NCBI GenBank assembly: GCA_965247635.1
Contig: CBDFHJ010000010.1
Coordinates: 248,001 to 312,000, forward strand
From: CBDFHJ01 sp965247635
Lineage (GTDB): Bacteria > Chloroflexota > Dehalococcoidia > Lucifugimonadales > Australimonadaceae
Direction of reading: 5' to 3'
Length of the DNA stretch: 64,000 nt
The number at the start of each line of letters is the position of its first letter. Position 1 is the first letter of the stretch. A program made the position numbers and the translations under genes. Below are positions 36,861-46,100 of this stretch, piece by piece. The notes beneath the pieces are model-generated. The model made no database searches. It had not been told where the DNA came from and saw nothing but the letters and a program-made list of their open reading frames with translations.

Positions 36861-37352
36861 GTGGCAACGAAGAATCAGGAGAGGCAGCGCCTAATCCGGC
36901 TCTACAAGCAGGAGACGGGTGAGACAGAAGTAGACATGCACCAGGTTGCATCGTTTGCAACACGAGTGGGGTGGCCGCTTCCAAGGCCCACCAACCCCCT
37001 TGACCTTCTCGCTTCACAGTTCTCCCAGGCTGCTAGGGAGGAAACCAAACGTGACGAACAGACTGGCAGACCATATCGCGTGAACCATGCGGTTCCCACG
37101 ATGCAAACGGGGAGACAGCTATCCTACCTTTGGGTCGATATCGACGAGGCACCCCGTGGCCCAATGGTCAAGTCACTGATCGGCAGGCGTGAGCAAATGG
37201 TTGGCGACGCCTTGCAGTTGGACCTCGACGCCGAACATTGGAACAACATTCATCCTGAGGAACAACCGATCCAGCTTCCCTTGGATTTCACAGATGATGT
37301 TGAATGGAGAAAGAACGCGCCCGATGAGGAGGCTAGCGAGAAGGCTAGCTAG
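36861..37352 (+). CDS. Unknown partner of the ImmA/IrrE-like protein
   Basis: GTG at 36861 behind AAGGAGG. The 163-residue soluble protein starts with a helical basic region (ATKNQERQRLIRLYKQETG) and a segment like a small DNA-binding or SAP-type helix pair (EVDMHQVASFATRVGWPLPR). It ends in an acidic tail (DDVEWRKNAPDEEASEKAS). The middle part (LSYLWVDIDEAPRGPMVKSL) is unfamiliar. Tight spacing to the metallopeptidase gene suggests one operon. It may be the peptidase's substrate, or a toxin or effector; the sequence does not decide. Its end overlaps the convergent KGG gene by eight bases. Confidence 0.7.
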   Translation: MATKNQERQRLIRLYKQETGETEVDMHQVASFATRVGWPLPRPTNPLDLLASQFSQAAREETKRDEQTGRPYRVNHAVPTMQTGRQLSYLWVDIDEAPRGPMVKSLIGRREQMVGDALQLDLDAEHWNNIHPEEQPIQLPLDFTDDVEWRKNAPDEEASEKAS

Positions 37353-37632
37353 GTGAACTTCCCCACCTGGCTGCCGCCGCCTTCCGAGCAATCTCGCTAC
37401 GCCGTTCCGGTGTGAGCTTTGCGGCCCTAGCTTTGCCACCCTTCTTCCCGCCCAGGCGGCCTAGAGCGACGGCGGCGGGGTCCTTTCCCTGCAGGTCTTC
37501 CTGTTGATCGACTTCCTCTCCAGCCCTCTCGGGTTGGGGAGGAACATCTTGGTCAGTGGCTTCTTGCACAACGCGGAACGCAGTCACCGCGAAGTCGTGG
37601 TCGTCCTTCTTCTTGCTTGAGCGCTTAGCCAT
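37345..37632 (-). CDS. KGG-type basic protein
   Basis: A 95-residue protein with a lysine-rich start (MAKRSSKKKDDHDFAVTAF), an acidic middle (ERAGEEVDQQEDLQGKDPAA), and a conserved end (ALGRLGGKKGGKARAAKLTP, then ERRSEIARKAAAARW). Such endings occur in small KGG or stress-type proteins that may bind nucleic acid. It is the third cargo gene, on the opposite strand, about 40 bases inside the right terminal repeat. Nothing shows whether it works with the other two. Confidence 0.75.
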   Translation of the reverse strand: MAKRSSKKKDDHDFAVTAFRVVQEATDQDVPPQPERAGEEVDQQEDLQGKDPAAVALGRLGGKKGGKARAAKLTPERRSEIARKAAAARWGSSPS

Positions 37633-37989
37633 ACTCCAAGGCTAGCACTGTCACCCCATCCCGTCAAATTCAAATTGATACACTACCGACCCTTCGTAGC
37701 GCTCGTGGTGAAATACTGCCGGAGGTGGACTCTCTGGCGAAAGCGTCCCTGGCTTGCTGCGGGATGCCCGTCGACTAGCCCACATCAAGTCCGGGATCAA
37801 TCCCAATAATTACACCTGCTGCCTAAAACCCTAGAAGTGTGCGGACCACCCTAGTCCTGTCAAACAAGCTAAAGCTTATTCCGGGAAGACAACGAGAAGA
37901 GATCAACTTCACGGTGAACAAGCCTTGGCTATTTCAGTTCAGGTCGCAACGGGCTTAACGAGCTCCTGGGCACATCGCCCGTACGGCCC

Positions 37990-38160
37990 CTAGTCGGCTG
38001 CAGCGGCGGGCGCGGACTCCCGCTCTCCCTCCGCCGAGATCCTTGGCAGCCACCGGAGCCATGACGGCAACCACCAGTTCCAGTCGCCCAGCAGTTTCAT
38101 GCTGGCTGGCAATAGCACAGCCCGAATAATGGTGGCGTTCTGGATAGCGGCGGTGCTCAT
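37990..38160 (-). pseudogene. MMPL-type transporter C-terminal relic
   Basis: The minus strand from an ATG at 38160 reads MSTAAIQNATIIRAVLLPAS, then MKLLGDWNWWLPSWLRWLPR and an Ala-rich end (56 residues). RxxLxPxxMxLLGxWNWWLP is the hallmark end of MMPL-family proteins. The rest of the gene is absent upstream. It differs from the fragment at 34155, which is of another RND type and on the other strand. The stretch 37696-37989 has no gene. Confidence 0.65.
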
Positions 38161-38227
38161 TCATCAGGGCACCGAAAAGCACCCACGATGGGCTTTTGTT
38201 CCAACCTGTGGCCTGACTTACGATCCA

Positions 38228-38617
38228 TCAGACAACCTTGGAGAACACGTACACCTCGATTCCATTGGGGTCAACCAGCCGAAAGCTACGATGTCCCCAT
38301 TCCTGGTCCGTCAACTCCTCCTTGATAGGAAGCCCCTTGTCCAGAACACGCCCGTACCAGGCGTCTACGTTATCAGTCTCGATAACTATCCAGGCACCTT
38401 GCGGCTGCCGGTAGTCCCACACCAAGTCGGGCGCTTGCTGCCGCGGTAGCTTTAGCACCTCGATCAGCCCAGATGCGGCACGGAATAGGGTCCCTTGGTC
38501 ATCTGGCCCGTGGTCCCAGGACTCTACGACAGGCAGCTCCAACCCGTCCCGGTAGTAGGCCGTAGTGCTATCGTAGTCGCTAGCGTGAAAAGCGAAACGA
38601 AACTCACCACTCACCAT
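38228..38617 (-). CDS. VOC/glyoxalase-fold protein
   Basis: The ATG at 38617 has AAGGAGC upstream. The 129-residue product shows the two beta-alpha-beta-beta-beta halves of the vicinal oxygen chelate fold: FRFAFHASDYDSTTAYYRDG in the first, and AWIVIETDNVDAWYGRVLDK with GHRSFRLVDPNGIEVYVF in the second. Members bind a metal and act as glyoxalases, dioxygenases or antibiotic-binding proteins. A metal-binding His (H11) and Glu (near the end) are present. No context points to a substrate. Confidence 0.85.
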   Translation of the reverse strand: MVSGEFRFAFHASDYDSTTAYYRDGLELPVVESWDHGPDDQGTLFRAASGLIEVLKLPRQQAPDLVWDYRQPQGAWIVIETDNVDAWYGRVLDKGLPIKEELTDQEWGHRSFRLVDPNGIEVYVFSKVV

Positions 38618-38809
38618 GGTTGCGTTGCTCCTTAGGACGGTGTGGCTTTCAACATCTACTGACTCTACGCCACTAAGCAACACCCGTCTCGGAGCAGCCT
38701 TCTTTGTGATCCGTGCCCACGGCGCACCCGAACGGCTTGTCAAAGGCCCTCCCAAGGCCCAAACTCGGAGAGTAAGTCCAGCCTGGCCTGACAAGCCTGG
38801 GAGACCTCC

Positions 38810-38902
38810 ATGCGCTGTCTGATCTGCGGCCACGCCATGGTATCCATCCACTGCAAGCTGCTATGCCACAACTGCGGCTACACCATCGACTGTAGTGACT
38901 GA
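38810..38902 (+). CDS. 30-residue zinc-ribbon microprotein
   Basis: An ATG at 38810 behind GGGAG encodes 30 residues with MRCLICGH and CKLLCHNCGYTIDCSD, that is CxxC followed by CxxC plus extra Cys. The spacing fits a tiny zinc ribbon. It ends 26 bases before the epimerase ATG, in the same direction, so the two are probably co-transcribed. It is short enough to be missed by gene finders. The Cys pattern and tight position make it credible. Confidence 0.6.
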   Translation: MRCLICGHAMVSIHCKLLCHNCGYTIDCSD

Positions 38903-38928
38903 GCGGCGACCTCTATGAACAGTACGAT

Positions 38929-39837
38929 ATGAAGGTGCTTGTCACCGGGGCTACCGGGTTCATCGGCCGCGCCTTGTGCCAACGGCTGCGGGACGCCGGT
39001 CACGGCGTGGTAGCGCTCTCGCGCGACCCCGCCGCGGCCCAACGCCGCCTGCCGGAGCTAGACCAAGCCTTCCCGTGGTCGCCGCTCACCTCCGAGCCAT
39101 CGCCCGAGGCGTTCGCGGGTGTCGAGGCGGTGGTACACCTGGCCGGCGAACGCATCCACGGCCGCTGGACCGCTGCGAAAAAACGAGCGATTCTCGACAG
39201 CCGCGTCCTCGGCACCCGAAACCTGGTGGCGGGTATCGGACGGCTGGAGAACAGGCCCGCGGTGCTGGTTTCCACCAGTGCAATCGGCTGGTACGGCGAC
39301 CGGGGCGACGACCCGTTGACCGAAGAGGAGCCCGCAGGCCTCGACTTCCTGGCTGGCGTCTGCCGGCAGTGGGAGGCGGAGGCCACCCGCGCCGAGGACG
39401 TGGGCGTTCGCGTGGTTCGGCTGCGCAACGGGTTCGTGCTCGGCCGGGGCGGTGGGTTCCTCGTCCCGCAGCTCCCCCTTTACCGGCTGGGGCTGGGCGG
39501 CCCCCTGGGGTCGGGCCGGCAGTGGTGGTCGTGGATACACGTCGCCGACATCACCCGCCTGATTATTGCGCTCCTGGAGCAGCCGGTCAGCGGAGCGGTC
39601 AACGCCGCAGCGCCGACACCGGTGCGCCAGCGGGAGTTCGCCGCTACCCTGGGCCGCGTGCTCAGGCGTCCGGCGTTCCTCCCCGCGCCACGCCTCGCGC
39701 TGCGGCTGGTGCTGGGAGAGTTCTCGGGAGAGGTGTTGACGAGTAGACGGGTCCTGCCGCACCGGGCCCAGGAGCTGGGGTTCCGTTTCGACTTTCCCGA
39801 GCTGGAGCCCGCCATGCGGGACGCGCTCGGGCGATAG
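38929..39837 (+). CDS. TIGR01777-type NAD-dependent epimerase/SDR
   Basis: A 302-residue extended short-chain dehydrogenase. It has the N-terminal nucleotide motif MKVLVTGATGFIGRALCQRL, VVHLAGERIHGRWTAAKKRA and SRVLGTRNLV (family hallmarks), STSAIGWYGDRGDDPLTEE with the Ser and Tyr region, and a C-terminal DUF1731-like end (RRPAFLPAPRLALRLVLGEF, GFRFDFPELEPAMRD). The family relates to cell-division inhibitor SulA annotations, but its true substrate is unknown. It follows the zinc microprotein. Confidence 0.92.
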   Translation: MKVLVTGATGFIGRALCQRLRDAGHGVVALSRDPAAAQRRLPELDQAFPWSPLTSEPSPEAFAGVEAVVHLAGERIHGRWTAAKKRAILDSRVLGTRNLVAGIGRLENRPAVLVSTSAIGWYGDRGDDPLTEEEPAGLDFLAGVCRQWEAEATRAEDVGVRVVRLRNGFVLGRGGGFLVPQLPLYRLGLGGPLGSGRQWWSWIHVADITRLIIALLEQPVSGAVNAAAPTPVRQREFAATLGRVLRRPAFLPAPRLALRLVLGEFSGEVLTSRRVLPHRAQELGFRFDFPELEPAMRDALGR

Positions 39838-39921
39838 ACGCAAGGCACGGTGGGGACCGCAAGACAACAGCCTGGGGAATGCTACAATCCTCCCCACAAC
39901 GCTAGCACGGAGCGAGGAGCG

Positions 39922-40404
39922 ATGCTTCGAAAACTACTGGTCCCGTTGGACGGTTCGCGCCTGAGCGCCAAGGCCATACCAGTGGCCCTAGAGCTGGGCC
40001 GCGGCTTGGGTGCGGAGGTGGTCGTGCTGCGCGTGGTGCAGCCCAAGAGCATCGCGGGTGGGCTGGCGTTCAGTGGGGAGCCTATGACGGACATCGCCTA
40101 CCCAGAAACGGTGCAGATGGTGGCGGAGCAGGCCGCGCTGGAGGACCGAAGAAACCTTCAGACGGCCGGGCGATACCTGGACCGGTACGTCAGAATGCTG
40201 CGTCAGGAAGGGGTGGGCGCGGCCAAACAGGTGGTGCTGGGAGAGCCCACACCAGCCATTCTGGACGTTTGCCGAAGGGAAGGGGTAGACCTCGTGGTGA
40301 TGACGACCCGAAGCCGGGGCAGGTTTCGTCGAGCGCTCCTCGGCAGCGTTGCCGACCACGTGATGCGGTCGTCCCGAGTGCCGGTCCTGGTCGTTCGACC
40401 ATAA
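39922..40404 (+). CDS. Universal stress protein (UspA fold)
   Basis: The ATG at 39922 follows GCGAGGAGCG. The 160-residue product has MLRKLLVPLDGSRLSAKAIP at the start and the ATP-binding end GRFRRALLGSVADHVMRSSR followed by VPVLVVRP (the G-2x-G-9x-G(S/T) type motif). It is an ATP-binding universal stress protein of one domain. It lies between the epimerase and tRNA-Val. No operon partner is clear. Confidence 0.93.
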   Translation: MLRKLLVPLDGSRLSAKAIPVALELGRGLGAEVVVLRVVQPKSIAGGLAFSGEPMTDIAYPETVQMVAEQAALEDRRNLQTAGRYLDRYVRMLRQEGVGAAKQVVLGEPTPAILDVCRREGVDLVVMTTRSRGRFRRALLGSVADHVMRSSRVPVLVVRP

Positions 40405-40433
40405 CGCATCTCATAATGCGAAGGGCATGTCCA

Positions 40434-40509
40434 GGGCGGATAGCTCAGTGGTGAGAGCACCTGCTTTACACGCAGGGGGTCGCAGGTTCGAGTCCTGCTC
40501 CGCCCACCA
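40434..40509 (+). tRNA. tRNA-Val (TAC)
   Basis: A 76-nt cloverleaf: acceptor GGGCGGA with TCCGCCC, D-arm GCTCAGTGGTGAGAGC, anticodon stem CCTGC/GCAGG with loop TTTACAC (anticodon TAC), T-arm GCAGGTTCGAGTCCTGC and encoded CCA. Confidence 0.96.
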
Positions 40510-40627
40510 AACTGGACAAAATCAAGAACTTTCACCTTAAGGTTCAAGTTGGCGCTATAGCTAAGCACTCACAAGGGACCAAGATTTGCCACGACACAAC
40601 AAAATGCGCGTTAGCGGCCCGCAGAGG

Positions 40628-41233
40628 CTACCGATCGTGAGTTAATGGTACTCCTCCCGAAGCGGCGGTGAGTTCCAGAGGGAACTCGGTCTTGATAACC
40701 TGTCGCGCTCGGTCGATCCCCTGTGCCTTGTCAAGCTGCTCAGTGGTCTCTACGCCCACTCGCATTCCTGAGAAATCCGGGAGTGGTCCCGCCTCAACGA
40801 CGTTCACCCCTGTCCCGGCGAGATCAAGTTCGACAAGTCGCCTTGCCTCTCCCTGCAGCTCGCTGAGTGAATAGCGTCGATCAACGACTCGGACTGGGAC
40901 GCTAGCTCGCAAAGCCTGGACAAGCGCGGCCATCGTGGGAGGGACTTGCCCTTTCCAGTAGAGGACCACTTCCCTTCTGGCGTTGTCGAGCCTTATCCCT
41001 GTGAAGCCTTGAAGTTCTGCTGTCTGCCAAAGCTCGTGGATCTGACTCGCCGCATCCGCCAGAGGCATCTGCGCAGCGATTCGAGGGTCTATCTCTCGAA
41101 CGGAGTCGGCCTCCTCATATACTGTCGGCGTGTTGCCGTCGTTGCTTCGGACGCTTAAGACCCCCGCAATGGCGATTGACGCCAACACAGCTACAAGAAT
41201 AGCCACATATATAGGTATAGGTTTCCGATGCAT
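40628..41233 (-). CDS. Membrane-anchored hypothetical protein
   Basis: A 201-residue protein with one N-terminal helix (IPIYVAILVAVLASIAIAGV) and an outside domain. The segment FTGIRLDNARREVVLYWKG, followed by VPPTMAALVQALRASVPVRV, resembles the prodomain or adhesion modules of secreted actinobacterial and Chloroflexota proteases, as does GPLPDFSGMRVGVETTE. No protease domain is present. It is downstream of the 41236-41577 gene on the same strand with almost no gap, so they are likely an operon. Confidence 0.7.
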   Translation of the reverse strand: MHRKPIPIYVAILVAVLASIAIAGVLSVRSNDGNTPTVYEEADSVREIDPRIAAQMPLADAASQIHELWQTAELQGFTGIRLDNARREVVLYWKGQVPPTMAALVQALRASVPVRVVDRRYSLSELQGEARRLVELDLAGTGVNVVEAGPLPDFSGMRVGVETTEQLDKAQGIDRARQVIKTEFPLELTAASGGVPLTHDR

Positions 41234-41235
41234 GG

Positions 41236-41577
41236 TCAGGTGTTCCGCATCTGGTAAGGGACCCCAAAGAAGTACTTCCCGTCTCCCAATATCAGCTTTA
41301 TGGCTTCCCGATCCCTCGCCGTCGCATACAGGATTTGGATGTCGGCCCTTCCGGGGCAGCTGAGCGTATTGATGTCCAGAACCGTGAATCCGGGGTTGAT
41401 AGACTCTATCTGACGGACGACTTCCTGGTGCTGGTCAATGACTCGCCGAACTTCGTCAGGGGTGGGCCATTGGTCGCACGGCACGCGGTGGGGCTTCGAT
41501 CCGGACACAGTCTCCATGAGCAAGTCACGGCCATAGTAGGTTCTTGCTTCCACGACTGTCAGGACGAGAATACCCAA
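41236..41577 (-). CDS. Small secreted or anchored hypothetical protein
   Basis: The frame from a TTG at 41577 encodes 113 residues with two Cys (VPCDQWPTP and NTLSCPGRADIQILY). Upstream in the same frame the sequence stays open for 20 codons and would add FFKLRRLRYVFGLALLGILV, a good membrane helix, but no ATG, GTG or TTG opens it. An ATG just upstream (in GTGAAAATGCCACG) is off by one frame. A one-base change near 41625 could have split a natural start from the body, or the TTG is used. The region 41578-41951 otherwise holds nothing I can name. Confidence 0.5.
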   Translation of the reverse strand: MGILVLTVVEARTYYGRDLLMETVSGSKPHRVPCDQWPTPDEVRRVIDQHQEVVRQIESINPGFTVLDINTLSCPGRADIQILYATARDREAIKLILGDGKYFFGVPYQMRNT

Positions 41578-41951
41578 CAGCGCTAGCCCGAAGACGTAGC
41601 GCAGACGCCGGAGCTTAAAGAACGTGGCATTTTCACTCTAAGACGCGCCTCACCAACGGAGGATTGGCCTACCTTTAGGCCATCATTCTACCATTTCGGA
41701 AACATGAAATCTGATGGATAGGAGCACCCTGATCGGATATAATCTAACCTGGGTTTGCCGCTTCTTCCTGGGGGAATAGGGTCCAGTCTTCGTAGTTCCC
41801 CTAGTGGCTTCCTCCATCGGGCTTATCCGTGACGGCGGCGCAGGCTTCAACATGGGGGTGTGTATCGCATGAACGCCAGAAGGTCCTCAGCAGGCATGTT
41901 CTGCCCCGACCTTCAACGGTTCGAATCAATGGTATTCCGACTGGCTTTTAG

Positions 41952-42671
41952 GTGAGTGAATTGAGGAATCAGAAGCGTGGGACTAGGGCGGCGGTGGTTG
42001 GTGGCGCTGCAGGCCTCATTCCCGCTATCGCGCTGGCCTTCTACTCGTTCTTGTCACAGGAACCCGATGTCGCCGAACAGCGTGTGGGCTATGTAGTGTT
42101 GGCCCTGCTCTTCCTTTCGCCGTATGTACTGGCGCTCATTGCCTCTAGGGTGCGAGAACCTGGTGTACGTGGTGGACTGCTTTTGGGTGTAGGTCTGCTG
42201 TCGTTGGTCGCAAGTTTCTCAACTCTCTCGTCACTCTTTTTCGTTTTTCTGCCTGCGACATTCGTGATTTGGTTCGCCGCTATCAGAAGTCTAACTGTCG
42301 CGCGGCGCCCGTTGGCGACTGTGGCACCAACTACTGTCGCTGGGATGTTGATCGCTGCGATCGTGGGATTCGGCTTCTTTTCTCTGTTATGGATGCAGAA
42401 CCAGGACTCGGAGGTTCGTTGTTGGGTGCTGACTCGAGGCCCAGACGGACACTCCAGTTGGGAGTCACGACCCAACGTCGGGGTCCAGGGGAGTGTTAGC
42501 GTCGGAGCCATAGGTGGCGAGCGGTCCAAATGCATCAGCGGCGTCATCACCAACTCCGAGGCCGCGATGAGTATTGGTGCGGTTGCCATAGCTATCCTGG
42601 GTATGTTGATGGTGTCAAGGTGGTCAGGACATCTAGGACGGCCCAGCTACGGGGAATCCCGGCAGCTCTAG
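41952..42671 (+). CDS. Hypothetical polytopic membrane protein
   Basis: The GTG at 41952 opens a 239-residue frame with about five or six membrane helices (AAVVGGAAGLIPAIALAFYS, VGYVVLALLFLSPYVLALIA, GLLLGVGLLSLVASFSTLSS, FFVFLPATFVIWFAAI, TTVAGMLIAAIVGFGFFSLL, AMSIGAVAIAILGMLMVS). An external loop with two Cys (VRCWVLTRG, SKCISGV) lies before the last helix. No family is recognised. Confidence 0.7.
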   Translation: MSELRNQKRGTRAAVVGGAAGLIPAIALAFYSFLSQEPDVAEQRVGYVVLALLFLSPYVLALIASRVREPGVRGGLLLGVGLLSLVASFSTLSSLFFVFLPATFVIWFAAIRSLTVARRPLATVAPTTVAGMLIAAIVGFGFFSLLWMQNQDSEVRCWVLTRGPDGHSSWESRPNVGVQGSVSVGAIGGERSKCISGVITNSEAAMSIGAVAIAILGMLMVSRWSGHLGRPSYGESRQL

Positions 42672-43135
42672 CATTTCCTTCTATACGGATAGACGTTCAC
42701 TTCCTAGATACCCAATCATATCCAAGCCCACAACCCACGAGTACCGTCATTCTCCCTTGCGGTTGCCTGTAACCATTAACCTGGCGGCCACGGCAACGCC
42801 CGCCCCCAGGTGAGTGAAATCCTGTGGCCCACTTCGAAAGGTGCTGGTAGTCCGGTCTCCACCTGCACCGATACGACCGGATCGCTTCAGTGAGGGAACG
42901 CTTTCTTGGTTTGAAGCGTACTATCAAGTGGGGGCTCATCTGAACGCCGCAGGAGATCGCCGCAGTGGGGGCGGACGAACATCACGGTCGGCTTCGTTGC
43001 TATCGGGGAACTTTTCCTTGAGCCGATGCGTCATACTTATTATGGGCTCACTTGGAAGCAGGACGGCAGTCGCGTGTCGGTACGGGGGCTTTCCTGTGGC
43101 GACGCAATATCCGATAGAGAGGGACGGTCTATACG
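42672..43135. other. Intergenic, nothing recognised
   Basis: This 464-base stretch holds only short frames without ribosome binding sites. I see no RNA gene, repeat or clear terminator. It probably contains the promoter of the large lipoprotein that follows, but no box pair stands out. Confidence 0.4.
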
Positions 43136-46100
43136 ATGAGGCTTCACAGCAAGGAGCTGGGATTGAGCGGGCGATTGGGGGTACCAAAGCTTGGCATCGT
43201 TGGAGGACTGTTGGTCCTCCTAATGTTGGTCTCTGCGGCTTGCGATGATAAGGCACAACCCACTGGACCCACGGCTACTCAGGAGTCACCAGGTACCGGC
43301 ACACAGACCCAACAGGTGGCCACACCTACGACCACGCCATCTCCACACGTTCCCGGCTCCATCACACCGGCACCTGCCTCCGAGAGGTACAGGCTGGACC
43401 TGGGTGGCGATGTGGTAGTCGCCTTCGTGGAGGGGCTGTCGCCAGAGCACTCGGGCAAGGTCGCTTACGTCACTCACGTGCCCTCCGGCTCGCAACTCGT
43501 GTTAGACCCAGCTGGTCGGACCGTCGAGCGGCATGATGGACGAGGCGATGGCCCATCCCGACTGGACGGGGTTCTAGAGGGCGAGGACAAGATGGAACGG
43601 ATCTTGCAGGGTCTCCAGGGTGATGAGAGTCTCCGCTCCCGCGCGTCGGCTGCCGACTGGTTCCACGCCATTCAGTTCGACGGTATCACCTACTTGGCCA
43701 AGGGCAGCTTGGGTGGACCTATCATCACCGAAGGAGAGCGTGCCCTGACTATTGACGACTTAGGCTCAGAGCTATACCGGGTCGCCTTCCGGATCGACGG
43801 TTATGGCGGCCACTTTCACCAGGACGGCGACGCAACTTACCTGAATCCGGGCACTCCGGTTTACGAGGTCAAGGGATACGCACCGGAGTTTCGACTGGCG
43901 GCGCTGGAAGATGGTAGAGCCAGGCTATTCGAGGCGGACACCAACACTGCGGCCAAGACCGGCGAGGACCTGTTGGACATTCGAGGCAAGGTCACGTTCA
44001 TCGACATCAACAGCGAAATGAACTCGATCAAGGTGCTCGGCACGAAAGAGGAAGATGAGGAGGATGTGGTCCTCGGAACGATAGAGGAAGGACGCGCCGT
44101 CGAGCGGTTCGTCGAATTGGTGCTCGAGTCGCCGGTGGACCAGGGGCGTCGTGACCATGAGGGGCCGCGCTATTTCCTCAACTTTCGGCTCGCCGACGGC
44201 ACGTCGGTGGTGCGCGCCTTCTGGTTGGAGTCCGGTGAGCTCTCCCGAGGCATCATGACCGACCCCCTGGTAGCAACGCTCGTGCGTAGCGCGCTCGGGA
44301 AGGAAGGAGGCACGCAGAGTGCCAACAGACAGTGGGGTGGCGGCACTGGAATTCGGTTGAGCGCACCTTCAGCTGCGGTGCAGCAGTCGGTTGCCGGGAA
44401 CCGGATTCAGCTGCCCCAGGCCGTCGAACAGGCTTTCGCCGCCCAACCTTCGCCAGACTGGAATTTGGTCGAAGCGCCGGGCCTCGGTGACCAGCCAGGT
44501 TTCTCTCTTCGTCTACCTAGAGGTTGGGAGTTGCGTGAGACCCGGCCACTTGATTCCTATGTAGGCGAACTCGTAGGTGATGGCGTTGTGCTCAGGTTCG
44601 ACTACGGCCGATTCTCGTCGAGCCTTGACCCCGCAGGGAAACTCGAGACCATCTACGTCTTGGGGTACGAAGACATTGGGGGCTATGAGGCCAAGCTAGT
44701 AATTCCTCTGAAAGCCTCCGGCGGGCTCACCGGCGTCCACTTCCGGGCGATGGATGGCCTCAGACTGACCGTTTCGGGGGAAGACCTGACGCCCGAGCAA
44801 CAGCGCACCGCATTCGCCATCTTCAGGACCATCCGGAGCGCCAATAGAACCGCTGATGGTTCATCTGAGGAACCTGGCGCCTCCAAGTCGACTTCACGTC
44901 TGGTCATACGTAGAGGGCCTATGTCGGTTACTCATGAAGGCATCGACTACGAGGCCGTCGCTGGGCCAATACGAGAGGAACTGCTAGACGTAGATCGACT
45001 CGAACCGACCCAACTGGCGCTAAACGATAGTGGGCTGAGAGACAGTAAAGGTGGTCGAGTTTACCTTCTCCCCGGAGTGCCCCTTGAGCAGGGTTTCCTG
45101 GTGCGGTCTACAGAACAGGGGTTGTACAAGGACATCTGGTATCTTGATCCGGAGACGGCATACCCCGTGTGTCAGCCCGGAGCACGCAACTACTTCTACG
45201 TCGCCGAGGGGACCTCGCCAACGCCCTCGTCTGTCCCTGGTACCGATACTCCCACGATTGCGACAGACCTGTCGTCGGAGGGATTGCTGGACGCAGGTTG
45301 GCCACTCGTGAACATGGCCAATCTGCGGATCGAGTTCCGGGGAGTGGAGTACAACTACGTTGACCACAGCCACTTCGGCGGCTACGTGCAGATAGAGGAG
45401 CTAGAAACGCTGGCTATCGACTATCACCTTGACTTCGGGCCGTTGCCGTCTCCCGCTCTGCAGGAGATAGCCACAGGCGCCACAGTCCAAGACCGAATCC
45501 GAATCTACCGGCTTCCGAAGAGGCCGGTCGGCGAGGTCATCCTGGTCAGCCAGTGTCCGGGCGACCTTCACGGGCAACAGTTCGTCTACTATCGGCAAAC
45601 CGGGCTACATAGGAAGTACACATCTGAGGCCCCGAAGCTGGCCGCTACCCCTACGCCGGAGCCATTGCATCCGGGCACCAAAAGGACCATGCCGCCTGAC
45701 CACGTGAGGCTTGACCTCGACCCCAAGGTCGTGGTTGCGTTTATTGACGACGATGACCGCGGCCGCATCGCCTACGTCACTCACGTACCGTCGGGGACTC
45801 AGGTGGCGTTGGACGCAGAGAGCAATGTGTTTGAGAAACACTCTGGCTCCACCGCGGGCGACAGAGCAATTAACATGGCGCTCCGAGACGCCGATGTCAG
45901 GGAGCGAATCAGGAGAGGTCTCCAATACGAGGGCGACCTTCCTGGCAACGCGATCATGGACTGGGTCAACTTCATTCGGTTCGGCGGGCACGAGTACCTC
46001 TCGAAAGCGAGGCGGGGCGGTGGCGACCAAGTCGAAGAATCCCGATTGGGCGAGGTGCTGTACCGAGTAGCCTTCCACGTTGACGCCAATCTGGTGCCCG

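Larger units (their letters stand above)
34745..37687. mobile_element. IS1-type transposable unit with three cargo genes
   Basis: GGTAGTGTATCAATTTGAA (34745-34763) is repeated exactly in inverse at 37669-37687. The 8 bases GACCCTTC lie directly outside both ends (34737-34744 and 37688-37695). The 2943-bp unit holds an IS1-type transposase at the left and three further genes, which together form about two thirds of its length. Perfect ends and target duplication show it moved as one piece, and recently. IS1 relatives usually carry only the transposase, so this is a cargo-bearing form. Confidence 0.93.
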
